Positions 17,987-26,282 of a stretch of 64,000 nucleotides of DNA are shown one piece after another. The stretch is from SXOA01 sp046153945 (GTDB lineage: Bacteria > Planctomycetota > Planctomycetia > Pirellulales > Pirellulaceae). Numbering within the stretch: position 1 is the first letter of the stretch; each line of letters opens with the position of its first letter. The stretch lies in contig JBJXFF010000201.1 in assembly GCA_046153945.1 (NCBI GenBank), positions 1 through 64,000 on the forward strand. Reading direction: 5' to 3'. The position numbers were made by a program, and so were the translations under genes. The notes beneath the pieces were generated by a model, which was not told where the DNA came from, searched no databases, and was given only the letters and a program-made list of their open reading frames with translations.

Positions 17987-18514
17987 TTATGCCTGCTGCC
18001 GCTTGGCCGTGAATTCTCGCACAGCGTCGACGGGAATTGGAACTCCCTTAAGAATACCTTCGGCGACGATTTTGTCCTTCACCACGCCCTGAAAGTCGCA
18101 AACGATCATGCGTCCACGACGGACCTTGCTCATACGGCACATCACAATCAGCCGGTCGCCAGGGAGGACGCTATCGCGAAAGCGAACCCCCTCCAAACCC
18201 CCAAAGCCGACAATATCCGCTCCGAGCATGTCATACTTCTGGGTCACAAAGCTGCAAAGCTGGGCAATGGACTCCAGAATGACCACCCCTGGCATCAGGG
18301 GGAGGCCAGGCATATGCCCCCGGACCCAGAACTCCTTGTCCGTGACATCTTTATAACCGACGCAAGAGACATCCTCCTGATTGGCATAAACCACGGCCGT
18401 CAGCTGCTCCATTTCGAAGCGCTGCGGATTGTATTTGCGGATTTCCTCCAGGTCAGCAATGGGCCGGCTGAAGTCGATCTGCGAGAGGTCCACCAGGAAC
18501 TCTTTGTCAGACAC
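17987..18514 (-). CDS. fabZ: FabZ-like 3-hydroxyacyl-ACP dehydratase (hotdog fold)
   Basis: A 175-residue hotdog protein, somewhat longer than typical FabZ (about 150). The catalytic-region signature is GHMPGLPLMPGVVILES, matching the FabZ HFPGxPxMPG motif with Met for Phe. ESIAQL supplies the glutamate region and LPGD follows. An extra 30-residue N-terminus precedes the fold. It probably dehydrates 3-hydroxyacyl-ACP in fatty acid synthesis, but the variant motif allows a different chain preference. It sits between the 32-residue basic protein and trmB, an arrangement I associate with planctomycetes. Confidence 0.85.
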   Translation of the reverse strand: MSDKEFLVDLSQIDFSRPIADLEEIRKYNPQRFEMEQLTAVVYANQEDVSCVGYKDVTDKEFWVRGHMPGLPLMPGVVILESIAQLCSFVTQKYDMLGADIVGFGGLEGVRFRDSVLPGDRLIVMCRMSKVRRGRMIVCDFQGVVKDKIVAEGILKGVPIPVDAVREFTAKRQQA

Positions 18515-18541
18515 AACACAATTCCTCTGCGAGGGGCCACA

Positions 18542-18640
18542 TTAGGTGCGGACGAGCTTCCGTTTGGCCCGGCGGGCCTTGGCATTGGCGGGGCGTTTTC
18601 CGCGGTTGGCTTTCTTCAGGACACGATGCGGCTTGGCCAT
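18542..18640 (-). CDS. 32-residue highly basic protein
   Basis: A tiny protein starting MAKPHRVLKKANRGKRP and ending in KRKLVRT. About half of its residues are Lys, Arg or His. GGAG lies seven bases before the ATG at 18640. The frame is open upstream to 18739, but that extension is not protein-like. It resembles ribosomal or RNA-binding basic tails and leads the fabZ-trmB operon with 27 bases of spacing. I recall similar unnamed short basic proteins from other planctomycetes. Nucleic-acid or ribosome binding is inferred from charge only. Confidence 0.7.
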   Translation of the reverse strand: MAKPHRVLKKANRGKRPANAKARRAKRKLVRT

Positions 18641-18800
18641 GACTTTCTCCAGGATTGCGGGGAGCCTCGGCACCGCCGCGGGTTGGTGGGAATCTCCTAA
18701 GCTACCAATATTGCCCCGGTTTGAGAAGCCTGACCCCACCGAACGAAGTGCCTGCCGAGTCGGTCTGTCGTGAATTTCGCGGCGAAACTACAATAGAGGG

Positions 18801-19943
18801 ATGACTTTACGTTACTGGACCGCCGGCGAATCGCACGGCAAGACGCTTGTGGCCATGCTCGACGGCTTTCCAGCCGGTGTCGAGCTTGATATCGCGCCCA
18901 TCAATGCCGAACTTCGCCGCCGCCAGGGGGGCTACGGCCGAGGGGGCCGCCAGCGGATTGAAACCGACTCGGTCGAACTTTTGACCGGCATCTGGCGAAA
19001 CGTGACTTTGGGGAGTCCCATCGCCCTGCAGGTCGTTAACAAGGATTACAAGCTCGAGCGTCTGGAAGACCTCTCCAGGCCGCGACCGGGGCATGGCGAT
19101 TTGACGGGGGCAATGAAATATCTCGGTCCGATCCGCGGCGTGCTGGAACGGGCCAGCGCCCGCGAAACGACGGTCCGGGTCGCTGTCGGCGCGGTGGCGA
19201 GACAGTTGCTTTCCAAGTTTGGCATCGATGTAATTGGCTATGTTGTGGAGTTAGGTGGTATCAAACTCGAGCCGCAAGCCGGAACATTGGCGGAACGTTT
19301 GCAGGTTCGCGATTCCAGCGAAGTCTATTCCCTCGATCCGTCGAGAGACGGTGAGGTCAAGGCGCTCATTGATGAATGTGGCAAGGAAGGGGACACGCTG
19401 GGAGGGATTGTGGAAGTCCGCGTCGAGGGACTTCCGTTCGGGCTGGGAACGCACGCCCAGTGGGATCTCAAACTGGATGGACGCATTGCCCAGGCCGTGA
19501 TGGCGGTGCAAGCCATCAAAGGCGTGGAAATCGGCCTTGGATTTGAAGCGGCTCGCCGAAGGGGTTCGCAGGTTCACGATCCGATTGTGTATGACGAATC
19601 CAAGAAACAAACCAACACGCTCGGTTTCGAACGGCCGACAAATAACGCCGGCGGGCTGGAAGCAGGCATGACCAACGGCCAGCCGCTGGTCGTGCGGGCG
19701 GCCAAGAAGCCGATCAGCACGCTGGCCAAGAAGCTTCAGTCGGTGAATCTCGATACAAAAGCAGCGGAGCCGGCGGATTACGAGCGGAGCGACGTTTGCG
19801 CTGTCCCCGCCGCCAGCGTGATTGTCGAAAACGTGGTCGCTTTTGAAGTCGCCCGGGCGCTGGTTGAGAAGTTTGGGAATGATAGCCTGGCGGAGATGTT
19901 GGCGCGGTTTGACTTGTTTCAGAAGATGGCGAGGGAACGGTAA
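18801..19943 (+). CDS. aroC: Chorismate synthase
   Basis: A 380-residue FMN-dependent enzyme converting EPSP to chorismate, the last common step of aromatic amino acid synthesis. Signatures: GESHGKTLVAMLDGFPAG at the N-terminus, RRRQGGYGRGGR, RPGHGDLTGAMKY and RASARETTVRVAVGAVA. The central GLEAGMTNGQPLVVRAA is the FMN/EPSP region. The length is normal. No other shikimate genes are adjacent. A 9-bp hairpin follows the stop. Confidence 0.96.
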   Translation: MTLRYWTAGESHGKTLVAMLDGFPAGVELDIAPINAELRRRQGGYGRGGRQRIETDSVELLTGIWRNVTLGSPIALQVVNKDYKLERLEDLSRPRPGHGDLTGAMKYLGPIRGVLERASARETTVRVAVGAVARQLLSKFGIDVIGYVVELGGIKLEPQAGTLAERLQVRDSSEVYSLDPSRDGEVKALIDECGKEGDTLGGIVEVRVEGLPFGLGTHAQWDLKLDGRIAQAVMAVQAIKGVEIGLGFEAARRRGSQVHDPIVYDESKKQTNTLGFERPTNNAGGLEAGMTNGQPLVVRAAKKPISTLAKKLQSVNLDTKAAEPADYERSDVCAVPAASVIVENVVAFEVARALVEKFGNDSLAEMLARFDLFQKMARER

Positions 19944-19956
19944 ACCCTCACCCCGG

Positions 19957-19977
19957 CCCTCTCCCACGGGGAGAGGG
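19957..19977. repeat. Perfect 9-bp inverted repeat after aroC
   Basis: CCCTCTCCC and GGGAGAGGG are separated by ACG, 13 bases after the aroC stop. It forms a very stable hairpin. It has no T-tail but could attenuate transcription into the next gene. Sequences of this type are common dispersed intergenic repeats in many GC-rich genomes. Confidence 0.6.
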
Positions 19978-20000
19978 TGTGAATGACACGGATGTAGGCC

Positions 20001-21338
20001 ATGCGTCGATTATCACGGAAGAGCTGGTATCAGGGGGCGTTTCTAGCGTTCTGCGCTGCCCCTATGCTTCTCGTGGTGGTCTGGATCGCTTCGCGCGCGA
20101 TAGTTGGAGATGCCAATCTGAGTAAGGAAGATTGGGAACGGGAACTCTCGTCGCGGCTGGGGGTGACATTCAAGATTGATCGTGTGACGTATCCCCAACT
20201 CGGACTCGCGGTACTCAATCAAGTTGAATTGATTGATGCCGAAACTGGCGAGCCGGTTGCCCGCGCTGCGGCCATCGAGGTGACAAAGACGGCTGACGGG
20301 TATGCGATTGAAGCGATCTCGCCGGAGATTGAAGCAGCACAGCTTGGCAGATTCTCGCAAGTGCTGCATGAACGGCTGCTCTGCCAAGGCATCGGCGGCA
20401 TCAGCCGGTGCGAATTCGGGGCAAGCGAACTGACACTTCAAGATAAATCTTTTTCGCGGACTATCGTCAATCTGAATGGGGCGATGGAACCGACTGATTC
20501 AGGTCCTTCGTTATCGGCGTCCTTTCAATGGCCAGATGGTGTCAACGCCGATCACGTCATGGAATGGAAGTTGTCGCGGAATCTGGACCTTTCACCTCCG
20601 GTGACGAGCATCTCCGTGAATACGGGGAAAGCTCGTCTCCCCTGCCATCTCGCTGCCCGTATCTGGCCGCCGCTGGAGCGGCTCGGGGAGGAAGCGGAGT
20701 TTGCCGGCGAAGTTAACTGGCTGCTCTCGGCGAAGGGTTCCGCAGAGCTACGAGGAACATTTTTCGGCGTGAACCTCGATACTCTGGTCAGCGAGCAGTT
20801 TCCTCAAGTTCTCAGCGGCAAAGCGGTGGTCCGAATCGAATCTATGAAGATTGACGACGGCCGGCTGCTGAATGCAATGGGAATCGTGGAAGTCCCAAAT
20901 GGCGGCCGAGTCAGCCGCTCGCTGCTCATGGCGGCAGCGGAGTATTTGAAGCTGCAAAATGAGGCCGGCAACAACGGCAGCGAAGTGCTGCCCTATCGGC
21001 GGCTGGCAGTTGGCTTTCGGATCGATGGCTCGCAGTTGCAGCTCAAGGGATCGGCAGATGCCGTGACTCCCGGCGTGCTGATTGCCAATCCCACTGCTCC
21101 TGTCCTGAAGGCACTGCCCAATCACTCTGCATCCGCAGCAAACCTGGCCCGCGTGCTGCTCCCCGACAGCCGTGTTCAAGTTCCGCTAGCATCGCAAACG
21201 TCGGGGTTAGTACAACTCTTGCCGGTGCCGGATTCGCAGCCAGCTTCTGCTGGAAACGTGCAGACTGCTCGTGGCTCGCACATTCCCACCCGTCTCTCGC
21301 CAGGTGGATCCTCAAAAAGCGTCATTCGCGAGCGTTAG
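20001..21338 (+). CDS. AsmA-like membrane-anchored protein
   Basis: A 445-residue protein with a basic start and one N-terminal membrane helix (about 14-33), the rest probably periplasmic. After the helix it reads LSSRLGVTFKIDRVTYPQL, a layout typical of AsmA/TamB-like proteins, which bridge inner and outer membranes and move lipids. The remainder is strand-rich with no catalytic motif, and ends in a Ser/Pro-rich tail. The AsmA assignment rests on this N-terminal pattern and topology only. A REP-like palindrome lies 7 bases after the stop. Confidence 0.55.
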   Translation: MRRLSRKSWYQGAFLAFCAAPMLLVVVWIASRAIVGDANLSKEDWERELSSRLGVTFKIDRVTYPQLGLAVLNQVELIDAETGEPVARAAAIEVTKTADGYAIEAISPEIEAAQLGRFSQVLHERLLCQGIGGISRCEFGASELTLQDKSFSRTIVNLNGAMEPTDSGPSLSASFQWPDGVNADHVMEWKLSRNLDLSPPVTSISVNTGKARLPCHLAARIWPPLERLGEEAEFAGEVNWLLSAKGSAELRGTFFGVNLDTLVSEQFPQVLSGKAVVRIESMKIDDGRLLNAMGIVEVPNGGRVSRSLLMAAAEYLKLQNEAGNNGSEVLPYRRLAVGFRIDGSQLQLKGSADAVTPGVLIANPTAPVLKALPNHSASAANLARVLLPDSRVQVPLASQTSGLVQLLPVPDSQPASAGNVQTARGSHIPTRLSPGGSSKSVIRER

Positions 21339-21344
21339 CACTCG

Positions 21345-21407
21345 TTGGAGTTCCGGCTTCAGCCGGTCTGCTGCCTTTTTTAGGACTGGCTGAAGCCAGG
21401 ACTCCAG
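21345..21407. repeat. Imperfect inverted repeat, REP-like
   Basis: A 21-base arm (TTGGAGTTCCGGCTTCAGCC and one more base) at 21345-21365 faces a near-complementary arm at 21387-21407 with four mismatches, across a loop containing TTTTTT. It can fold into a long hairpin directly after the AsmA-like gene. GGCTTCAGCC-type palindromes are typical dispersed intergenic elements. It may also serve as a terminator. The rest of 21408-21594 holds no gene I can support. Confidence 0.6.
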
Positions 21408-21594
21408 CGATTTTTCGTCTTGACCCCTGCGCCCAAATACTGACAATTCTGGTTCGTTAATCGCCCGGTAATAGGTTTGCAGGCGGCCTTGGTCGCCGGC
21501 AGACATGCGGCATCCAGCCCATCGCATGGATTGTGATGGGGCCGCCAGCCGGGCTATCCCGCCCGCATCACCCGAAGGCAAGGAGGCCTGTAGG

Positions 21595-23100
21595 ATGAAG
21601 CCGAATCTCGATCGCGCCGGTATTTCTCTCCGGGACGTGCTGACCAGTGCCCGTTTCGTGCAAACCCCGGACGTCCGGGTCACTGCTTGTTGCACCAGTC
21701 CCGAGGAATGCAGCCCCGGGGATTTGTTCGTCGCGGTCACCGCGGCGAATTCCGACGGCCATGATTGGGCCGATGAAGCAGTCCGCTGCGGAGCGTCCGC
21801 GGTATTGGCCGAAAGGCTGCTGCCGGTAAGTGGACCGCAGGTTGTCGTGGAGGACTCGCGCGAGGCCCTGGGGGAAATCTGTCAGGCCCTGGTTGGCCGG
21901 CCGAGCGATTCGCTCCGAACCATTGGCGTCACGGGGACCAGCGGCAAGACGGTCACGTCGATGCTCATCGCATCGGTGCTGGAAGCCGCGGGCCAGGCTG
22001 TGGGAGTCACCAGCAGCATTGGTTATAGCGACTCCGTAGATCAAGTTTCCGCCAAAGCGACGACGCCGAATGCCCCGCTCCTCGCCAAATGGCTTTCCCG
22101 CATGACAGAAGCGGGTTGCAGCAGTGCGGTACTGGAACTCTCCAGCCGGGCTTTGGCCGAACGGCGGGCCGCAGGGGTTGATTTTGATGCAGCCGTGCTA
22201 ACGAATCTGCGGGAGGCTCATCTCTCGCTCCACGGGTCCAAGGAGAATTACCGCCGGGCGAAAGAGCGGCTGCTGTCGATGCTCAAGCCGGGTGGCTTTG
22301 CCGTGCTCAATGCGGACGACGAAGGAAGCACGGAATTGCTGACGCGGCTCGATGCACCTGTCCTCACCTTCGGCCTGCAAAGCGATGCCGACGTTACCGG
22401 CGAAATCATCCAGCGGCAGCGGAGCGAACAGACTTTCCTGATGACGGCCGGCAACGAAACCGTGCCGGTGCGGACCCAGATGATTGGGGACTATCACGTT
22501 GCCAATTGCCTGGCGGCGGCAGCGGTGGGACTGACTCTGGGAATCGACGCGCCGACAATTGCCCGCGGGCTGGAAGCGGTGGAACGAGTTCCGGGCCGGC
22601 TGGAGCGACTGGAATGTGGCCAGAAGTTTGGCGTTTTCGTCGATTCGGCTCGCACACCGGAGCAACTCGCTTGCACACTGCGGACCCTGCGAAAGAACTC
22701 AGCGGGCCGGCTGATTTGCGTCTTTGGCGCTCCCGGCGGGCGGAACAAAAAAGATCGGGCCGAATTGGGCCGCGTCGCTGAGCGAAGCTGCGACCTCCCC
22801 ATCATCACCAGCAACGACCCACGCCACGAAGAGCCGCTGCAAATCGCCCACGACATCCTGGACGGCTTTCAGCGACCAGCCAAGGGACATGTGCTGCCGG
22901 GGCGGACGGAGGCAATTCGATTCGCTCTCCTCACGGCCATGCCGGGAGATTGCGTCGTCATCACCGGCAAAGGTGAACGCGAAGAGCAGATTGTCGGCAA
23001 GCGGCGGCTCATGCACGACGATCGGGCCATCGCTCGTGCCTGGCTCTATCGGCAGGGTGGGGAAGAACTCCGCAGGCCGATGTTTCGAGTGGTAGGATGA
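21595..23100 (+). CDS. murE: Divergent MurE-like Mur ligase
   Basis: A 501-residue Mur ligase. AAGGAGG eight bases before the ATG at 21595 sets the start; the frame opens earlier at 21505 without support. The three Mur domains are recognisable: the ATP loop GVTGTSGKTVTS (about 110-121), the MurE-type HGSKENYRRAK, and C-terminal FGAPGGRNKKDR and SNDPRHEEP. Standard MurE adds meso-diaminopimelate or Lys to UDP-MurNAc-Ala-Glu. Several normally fixed residues differ: the expected SSHAL reads SSRAL, DHLDxH reads AHLSLH, YAHTPD reads SARTPE, and GKGHE reads GKGERE. It is therefore either a strongly drifted MurE or a paralogue with another acceptor. murB and an ftsQ-like gene follow. Confidence 0.75.
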   Translation: MKPNLDRAGISLRDVLTSARFVQTPDVRVTACCTSPEECSPGDLFVAVTAANSDGHDWADEAVRCGASAVLAERLLPVSGPQVVVEDSREALGEICQALVGRPSDSLRTIGVTGTSGKTVTSMLIASVLEAAGQAVGVTSSIGYSDSVDQVSAKATTPNAPLLAKWLSRMTEAGCSSAVLELSSRALAERRAAGVDFDAAVLTNLREAHLSLHGSKENYRRAKERLLSMLKPGGFAVLNADDEGSTELLTRLDAPVLTFGLQSDADVTGEIIQRQRSEQTFLMTAGNETVPVRTQMIGDYHVANCLAAAAVGLTLGIDAPTIARGLEAVERVPGRLERLECGQKFGVFVDSARTPEQLACTLRTLRKNSAGRLICVFGAPGGRNKKDRAELGRVAERSCDLPIITSNDPRHEEPLQIAHDILDGFQRPAKGHVLPGRTEAIRFALLTAMPGDCVVITGKGEREEQIVGKRRLMHDDRAIARAWLYRQGGEELRRPMFRVVG

Positions 23101-23219
23101 CGCAGAGACTCGGAAAACGGGTCAGGATTCGGAAAAAGTGACGCGCCCTCGCTGGCGCGCCCGGTCAGTATCGGTAAAATTGAAGGGTCAATCAACGCGA
23201 CTCTTACTGCGACTTTGTT

Positions 23220-24098
23220 ATGGCCATCCCCATCGGTTTTGAGCACATCACGCGCGAGCAGGAGCTGTTGGCGCCATTCACCTGGTTCCGCCTTGGTGGG
23301 AAAGCCCAGTATTTCGCCGAGCCGACGTCGGTGGCGGAGCTGCAAGGGCTGGTGCGACAGGCGGCCAAGGATGGCCTGGCGGTTCGCATTCTCGGCGGCG
23401 GCTCGAATCTGTTGGTGCGAGATGAAGGGGTGAGCGGGCTCGTCATCCATCTCTCGGCAGCGGCGTTCGGGACTATTGCCATCCAAGGGAAAAAGGTCGT
23501 CGCTGGCGGCGGTGCCAAGCTGGGGCATGTGATTTCCACGGCCGTGAGGGAAGGGCTTGCGGGGCTGGAACAACTTGTCGGCATCCCAGGAACACTCGGC
23601 GGCGCGCTGCATACCAACGCCGGATCACATAGCGCTGACATCGGCCAGTGGACGCAGTCCGCCACGGTGATGACGCGCAAGGGAGACATCGTCACTCGCA
23701 AACGGGAAGAGTTGCGCTTTGGCTACCGCGACAGCAGCCTGGACGAATTGGTCGTGCTGGAAGCGACTCTCGAACTGGAAAAGGGAGACGCCGCGAAGTT
23801 GACCAAGCACATGCAACAGCTCTGGATTCTGAAGCGAGCGAGCCAGCCGCTGGGAGCGGAAGGAGCGGGCTGCATCTTCAAGAATTTCGGGGGCGTGAGT
23901 GCGGCCAGCCTGATCGAAGAAGCAGGACTAAAAGGTGCGCGTATCGGCGATGCCGAGATTTGCGACCGGAGCCCGAATTTTGTTCTGGCTGGGCCCCGAG
24001 CCAAGAGCCGCGACGTGCTGGAATTGGTCGAGCATGTCCGCAAAGTCGTGGCCGAGAAGACGGGTACGGAATTGGAAATTGCAATTGAGGTCTGGTAG
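23220..24098 (+). CDS. murB: UDP-N-acetylenolpyruvoylglucosamine reductase
   Basis: A 292-residue FAD enzyme completing UDP-MurNAc synthesis. Signatures: FTWFRLGGKAQYFAEP, GGGSNLLV, GIPGTLGGALHTNAG, FGYRDSS (the YRxS motif) and GCIFKN, ending in the Glu-rich ELEIAIEVW. Length and motif set match the shorter type II MurB. The usual catalytic Ser before the FKN motif is Cys here. The 119-base gap after murE contains a 6-bp GC hairpin (CGCGCC/GGCGCG) that may be a control element or attenuator. Confidence 0.93.
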   Translation: MAIPIGFEHITREQELLAPFTWFRLGGKAQYFAEPTSVAELQGLVRQAAKDGLAVRILGGGSNLLVRDEGVSGLVIHLSAAAFGTIAIQGKKVVAGGGAKLGHVISTAVREGLAGLEQLVGIPGTLGGALHTNAGSHSADIGQWTQSATVMTRKGDIVTRKREELRFGYRDSSLDELVVLEATLELEKGDAAKLTKHMQQLWILKRASQPLGAEGAGCIFKNFGGVSAASLIEEAGLKGARIGDAEICDRSPNFVLAGPRAKSRDVLELVEHVRKVVAEKTGTELEIAIEVW

Positions 24099-24146
24099 TT
24101 CGCAAATACCCGCCTTGGCGGGCTAGCTGACAAGGAGGTCAGCACT

Positions 24147-25091
24147 ATGGGAAACCCGAAACCAGTTCGCAATTGGACCCCATCGTTGTTTCGCAAGTTC
24201 GCGGGAGGCGGCCTCTTTGGTGTACTCCTACGGCGGCTGATCGCGGCTGCCGTCGTCAGCGGACTCATCCTGGCCGGCTGGACTTATGCCTGGCGCACTT
24301 GGGGGGAGCCGGGGACGGCAGGCAAGCCCTTTGTTGTCACGGCCGAAAGCATCAGCGTCACTCCCCCCCCGACTTGGATACACGCCGATGTGAAAGCCGA
24401 GGTGGTGAAGAACGGCAATCTCGCCTCGCTGCGTCTGCGAGACCCACAACTGGTGGACCGAGTTTCGCGGGCCTTTGCCGCCCATAGCTGGGTGGCCAGC
24501 GTGAAGAAAGTCAGCAAGCATTATCCGGCCAGCGTGGAAGTGGAACTAGAATACCGCCGCCCTGTGGCGATGGTGGAAGTCACCTGGCAAGGCCAGCCGA
24601 AGCTTTATTTCATTGACGCCGCCAGCGTCCTGCTGCCGTCGGAGGATTTTGAAAAGGAAGTCGAGCAGAAGGCTCCGCATTACCTCCGGATCTATGCCGG
24701 CGATGTCTCCCCAGCCGGCCGCGCCTTTGGCACGCCTTGGGGAAGCGAGAGAATTGCCGGCGCGGCTCTACTTGCCCAGGCGTGGAAGGATCGCTGGCAA
24801 AAGTTGGGGCTGTACCGACTGCTGCTCGCCAAGGACGACCCCAACGGCAAGCAGATGTACTTCTTGGAAACAAAGGCGGGGACCCGCGTCCTGTGGGGAC
24901 ACGCGCCCGGCAGCGAAATCAAAGGGGAGCAGACGCCACGCGAGAAAATCGCCTGGCTGGAACAGTACGTCATCAAGCACGGCCCGCTCGACAAATCCGC
25001 TGCCGACCCCAATGAGGGATTGGACTTGCAAACACCCACGGGCAAAGCACCAAAGCAAACGGCCAGGAAGGGGAACGGGACCAAGCGGTAA
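24147..25091 (+). CDS. ftsQ: FtsQ/DivIB-like cell-division protein
   Basis: A 314-residue bitopic protein with a basic cytoplasmic start and one membrane helix (about 28-50). A POTRA-like region follows (AFAAHSWVASVKKVSKHYPA), then ERxPVA-like LEYRRPVAMVEV and FIDAASVLLP, the order expected for FtsQ. The C-terminus is Lys-rich and low-complexity. In other bacteria FtsQ links FtsL/FtsB and FtsW/FtsI at the division site. Position after murE and murB supports the call. Many planctomycetes lack FtsZ, so the retained role is open. Sequence similarity alone is modest. Confidence 0.65.
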   Translation: MGNPKPVRNWTPSLFRKFAGGGLFGVLLRRLIAAAVVSGLILAGWTYAWRTWGEPGTAGKPFVVTAESISVTPPPTWIHADVKAEVVKNGNLASLRLRDPQLVDRVSRAFAAHSWVASVKKVSKHYPASVEVELEYRRPVAMVEVTWQGQPKLYFIDAASVLLPSEDFEKEVEQKAPHYLRIYAGDVSPAGRAFGTPWGSERIAGAALLAQAWKDRWQKLGLYRLLLAKDDPNGKQMYFLETKAGTRVLWGHAPGSEIKGEQTPREKIAWLEQYVIKHGPLDKSAADPNEGLDLQTPTGKAPKQTARKGNGTKR

Positions 25092-25160
25092 ATCACTGCC
25101 GTTCCGGCCGCAATCCGCGTGCTACACTTGCGAAGCTGCCCACTCTCTTGGAGCCTTCGC

Positions 25161-26045
25161 ATGATCCTTCGCTTACTCCTCGCGTTTTGCCTGGTCCTCG
25201 CGACCGTCACCACCGCCCTCGGGCGGGACATCTTTGTCGACAACCTGGGGGGAGACGACCGCAATAACGGCGAAACTCTCACCCCGCAAGGTAAATCGAA
25301 TGGGCCGTGCAAATCGATCACGAAAGCTTTGCGGCTAGTGAAGTCGGGAGACCGGATCATTATCATCGCTCATCCGGGCGAACCCTACCGCGAGAGCATT
25401 GCCGTGCAAAGCGGCTTCAGCAGCGGTCGGGCTGGGGCCCCTGCGGAGATTGTCGGCAACGGGGCTGTGCTGGACGGGACCATGTCCCTCATTGCTTCGG
25501 AGTGGGACTACGAAGGAAGCGATCTTTTCTCCATCCGCCCACGGCTGATGGCCCATCAACAGTTATTTCTCGGAGACAAGCCTGCCAAACGAGTGCAGGT
25601 GAAGGACGGAATTCGGCCGAAACTCGAGCCGTGGGAATGGTGTCTGTTTGAAGGAAAAATCTATCTCCGCTGCGAGCCGGGGCGCATCCCTGCTTCCTAC
25701 AATCCCGCCTGCTGCGGGCTGCAAACGGGGATCACGCTCTATGAAGTCCACGATTTGGTTATATCCAATCTGACCGTCCGCGGCTTTCAACTGGATGGCG
25801 TGAATGCCCATGACACGGCCCGTCGGATCGACATTGTGAATGTCACCTCGGTGGACAACGGCCGCAGCGGCTTCTCCATCGGTGGGGCTTCTCGTGTGCG
25901 TCTTGACGATTGCCAAGCTGCCGGCAATGGCAAGTCCCAGGTCCGGACCGAAGGCTATTCGATCACGCAGATTCTCGGCGGCAAGCTTGATGAGACCACG
26001 GCCCCAGCAGTAGTCAGCGACGGGGGAAAGGTCATTCGCGAATAG
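25161..26045 (+). CDS. Secreted right-handed beta-helix protein
   Basis: A 294-residue protein with a signal peptide (MILRLLLAFCLVLATVTTALG). ATG at 25161 is chosen over the TTG at 25119. The mature part opens with DIFVDNLGGDDRNNGE, typical of beta-helix surface or polysaccharide-acting proteins, then alternates short strands with Asn/Gly turns (SNLTVRGFQLDGVNAHD, NVTSVDNGRSGFSI). No catalytic residues can be assigned, so it may bind or cleave a polysaccharide. It starts 70 bases after the ftsQ-like gene but is probably unrelated to it. Confidence 0.8.
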   Translation: MILRLLLAFCLVLATVTTALGRDIFVDNLGGDDRNNGETLTPQGKSNGPCKSITKALRLVKSGDRIIIIAHPGEPYRESIAVQSGFSSGRAGAPAEIVGNGAVLDGTMSLIASEWDYEGSDLFSIRPRLMAHQQLFLGDKPAKRVQVKDGIRPKLEPWEWCLFEGKIYLRCEPGRIPASYNPACCGLQTGITLYEVHDLVISNLTVRGFQLDGVNAHDTARRIDIVNVTSVDNGRSGFSIGGASRVRLDDCQAAGNGKSQVRTEGYSITQILGGKLDETTAPAVVSDGGKVIRE

Positions 26046-26046
26046 C

Positions 26047-26089
26047 GCAAAAAAGAACGGCCCAGTTACAGGAGACTGCAACTGGGCCG
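26047..26089. terminator. Perfect 10-bp hairpin, terminator on the minus strand
   Basis: CGGCCCAGTT at 26058-26067 and AACTGGGCCG at 26080-26089 form a perfect stem. On the minus strand it is followed by TTCTTTTTTGC, a good rho-independent terminator, though the ceramidase-like gene it would serve ends 194 bases earlier. It also lies 12 bases after the plus-strand beta-helix gene and may act in both directions. The rest of 26090-26282 shows nothing. Confidence 0.65.
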
Positions 26090-26282
26090 CAAATGAGCCC
26101 GGCGACGAGACTTAACGAGCCTTGGGGCACTTACTTCCAAGACCGCCAAAGTTCCGTCGGGACAATTCGTTCTGGTCACAGTTTGATTACTCGGGTTTTG
26201 CCGGTCAAGTCTTTTCCACGGCCACTCTCGTAATTGACATTTTCGCGCACAACTCGTTGCGCCAAGTTGCGGAGGGCGGTTT

